Shown here: piece after piece, positions 62,781-64,000 of the stretch
Position numbering within the stretch: position 1 is the first letter of the stretch
How the letters are laid out: each line of letters begins with the position of its first letter
Source of the DNA: Algibacter pacificus
Lineage (GTDB): Bacteria; Bacteroidota; Bacteroidia; Flavobacteriales; Flavobacteriaceae
Assembly (NCBI RefSeq): GCF_008033385.1
Contig: NZ_VOGY01000009.1
Coordinates: 62,001-126,000, forward strand
Direction: 5' to 3'
DNA: 64,000 nucleotides
Position numbers and translations under genes: made by a program
The notes under the pieces: generated by a model
Told to the model about the DNA's origin: nothing
The model's database searches: none
What the model saw: the letters and a program-made list of their open reading frames with translations, nothing else

Positions 62781-63269
62781 ATGAAAGCGACAGTATTAGG
62801 ACATATAATAACCGACTATGTAAATAGCAAAGGAGTTCCTGTATCACCAAAAAAATTACAGAAGCTTGTTTACTATGTAGAAGCTTGGCATTTAGTTCAT
62901 CTTAATTCTGAATTGATTGAAGAGAATTTTGAAGCTTGGGTTCACGGACCAGTTGTTCCTGAATTATATCAAGATTTAAAACAATTCGGATATAACGACA
63001 TTAAAGTACTTAATGACGAACTTGACTCTGCGGAAGAAAGAATCGAAAAAGTTGCAACAGAAAATGATTTAACTGAAAATCAACTTGAACTTATTTACTC
63101 TGTTCTAAATAAATATGGAACTTTAAGCTCATTTGAACTTGAAATGCTAACTCATAGTGAGAATCCTTGGATTGAAGCTAGAGAAGGTTTTCCACCTCAC
63201 GAAAGATGCAATAACGTAATTCCTAAAGATAGAATGAAAGAATTCTATTTAGCCCAATTATCTGCATAA
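62781..63269 (+). CDS. Panacea (SocA/DUF4065) domain antitoxin
   Basis: 162 residues. The N-terminal SPKKLQKLVYYVEAWHLVHL and the following FEAWVHGPVVPELYQDLKQF form the DUF4065/Panacea signature; the family serves as a promiscuous antitoxin neutralising toxins encoded next door (PanAT) and includes SocA, an antitoxin and proteolysis adaptor. The toxin gene candidate starts on the next base after the stop (TAAATG). Antitoxin-first order and own promoter fit a toxin-antitoxin operon. Confidence 0.85.
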   Translation: MKATVLGHIITDYVNSKGVPVSPKKLQKLVYYVEAWHLVHLNSELIEENFEAWVHGPVVPELYQDLKQFGYNDIKVLNDELDSAEERIEKVATENDLTENQLELIYSVLNKYGTLSSFELEMLTHSENPWIEAREGFPPHERCNNVIPKDRMKEFYLAQLSA

Positions 63270-63788
63270 ATGGCTAAAAAGGGTAAGAAGAATAAAGGAT
63301 TTGATATACCAGACCCAAAAAAGCAACTTGAAAATGCTATAAATTCATTATCCAAATATAAAGTCGGAGAACAAGGTATTCCATTTCATTCTGTAAAAAA
63401 TTTAAAACCATTTTTTGCATTTGACTATTTATCACTTGATAAAACTGATTTATGTTTTAATTGTAAAACTAACGACCGAGATGATTTATTAGGATTATTG
63501 GAAGGACTAAAAAAAGTTTCCTCATTTACTTACGAAAGTATGCGACTAACTAAAGCTTTGAGGTTTCATTCAATAGATTTATGGGATAAGGAAGTAAATT
63601 TACAGCCTAAAGATTTTTTAAAAATATTAGCACCTAGCTATCGTGGAATGACAGAAAATGAACTTCCTACTTTATATCAATTTGACTTACAATATACAAT
63701 CGAAGCTAGGGCAGTTGGATTTTTATATAAAGGTATTTTCTATTTAGTTTGGTATGATAGAAATCATATCATATACCCGAAAAAATAA
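63270..63788 (+). CDS. Putative toxin paired with the Panacea antitoxin
   Basis: 172 residues, basic N-terminus (MAKKGKKNKGF), no signal peptide. I do not know a named family, but the pattern SMRLTKALRFHSIDLWDKEV, LYQFDLQYTIEARAVGFLYK and the C-terminal FYLVWYDRNHIIYPKK (Trp-Tyr-Asp, Asn-His, Tyr-Pro) resembles hypothetical proteins ending VWLDPNHKLYP that occur near defence and toxin-antitoxin genes. Toxic activity is inferred only from the partner and spacing. Immediately downstream lies a decayed transposase. Confidence 0.7.
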   Translation: MAKKGKKNKGFDIPDPKKQLENAINSLSKYKVGEQGIPFHSVKNLKPFFAFDYLSLDKTDLCFNCKTNDRDDLLGLLEGLKKVSSFTYESMRLTKALRFHSIDLWDKEVNLQPKDFLKILAPSYRGMTENELPTLYQFDLQYTIEARAVGFLYKGIFYLVWYDRNHIIYPKK

Positions 63789-63835
63789 GGCCGACTTCCA
63801 ACAAAGTACTGTGGTAAAAAACAAGTAAAACCTCA

Positions 63836-63958
63836 TTAACTTTTCACTAAAACACTTCTATAATTATTATCATAGGTTAGACCAGATTTTGCGATAGCAA
63901 AAGCCTGTTTTAAAAGCTTATTACAAACCGCTATATATAATTTATTGCTGGTTCTAGC
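63836..63958 (-). pseudogene. 3' remnant of an IS110-family transposase
   Basis: Minus strand reads ARTSNKLYIAVCNKLLKQAF AIAKSGLTYDNNYRSVLVKS followed by TAA at 63838-63836, the typical C-terminal end of IS110-like transposases. Two in-frame stops (TAG at 63961-63959 and further out) and an apparent deletion after ARTSNK show it is decayed. Confidence 0.6.
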
Positions 63959-63966
63959 CTACTTAC

Positions 63967-63986
63967 GAAAATCCTCGCGGATTTTC
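63967..63986. repeat. Perfect 8-bp hairpin near the transposase remnant
   Basis: GAAAATCC and GGATTTTC flank a TCGC loop. It lies just outside the remnant reading frame; no terminal inverted repeat or duplication can be confirmed before the window ends. Confidence 0.35.
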
Positions 63987-64000
63987 TATTCGGTTTTTAT

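Overview
The window is a 64 kb stretch of a low-GC (roughly one third G+C by eye) Bacteroidota chromosome, most likely a member of the Flavobacteriaceae. Supporting signs are the Bacteroidota -7 promoter box TAnnTTTG in front of many genes, A-rich start regions without Shine-Dalgarno sites, and marker families: a PorV/PorQ-type type IX secretion protein, DUF1573, DUF1684 and probable DUF4252 lipoproteins, a long NusB, a PUR-type DNA/RNA-binding protein, a 2TM-domain sensor kinase and a TonB protein with an acidic linker.

Layout. 1-6.1 kb: housekeeping genes (lysA partial at the edge, sucC, a D-2-hydroxyacid dehydrogenase, tRNA-Leu(GAG), an Lrp/AsnC regulator, two lipoproteins). 6.2-8.1 kb: an ABC-F ATPase on the minus strand. 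8.2-36.9 kb: one very long plus-strand surface-polysaccharide locus with tightly packed, often overlapping genes. 36.9-45 kb: an Lnb-domain membrane protein and a PorV-like protein (minus), pssA, a DUF808 protein and a hypothetical exported protein (plus), then a minus-strand run kdsD-tatC-carboxymuconolactone decarboxylase-lptB. 45-59.7 kb: recQ, a cyclophilin-FKBP fusion, small enzymes, csaA, a PUR protein, an ABC exporter, nusB, DUF1573, yajC, a DEAD-box helicase, a MOSC protein, a KdgK-like kinase and tonB. 59.8-62.6 kb: a LytS/LytTR two-component module with 2TM domains. 62.7-64 kb: a Panacea-domain antitoxin with a putative toxin, followed by the decayed 3' end of what looks like an IS110-family transposase.

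The polysaccharide locus. It opens with a Wza-like export lipoprotein and a Wzc-like tyrosine autokinase ending in (Gly-Tyr)6, continues with an ABC-2 permease and a Wzt-like ATPase with an extra C-terminal domain, and closes with a Wzy/WaaL-type membrane protein and a WcaJ-like initiating transferase. Between them lie about fourteen glycosyltransferases of several types (GT2, GT4, exostosin-like, GT42-like, other GT-B), a methyltransferase next to Wzt, an MBOAT acyltransferase with an SGNH-like partner, and two genes for nonulosonic (sialic-acid-like) sugar activation: a fused CMP-sugar synthetase/HAD phosphatase and a NeuB-type synthase without the usual C-terminal SAF domain. No Wzx flippase was seen. 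The likely product is a complex, acylated, probably nonulosonate-containing capsule or O-polysaccharide exported by the ABC route.

Leads most worth following: the Panacea toxin-antitoxin pair, the compact CMP-nonulosonate module with a GT42-like candidate transferase, the mix of export machineries, a structured intergenic element inside the LytS/LytTR module, and promoter geometry suggesting leaderless mRNAs. All assignments come from reading sequence and motif memory; no database search was run.
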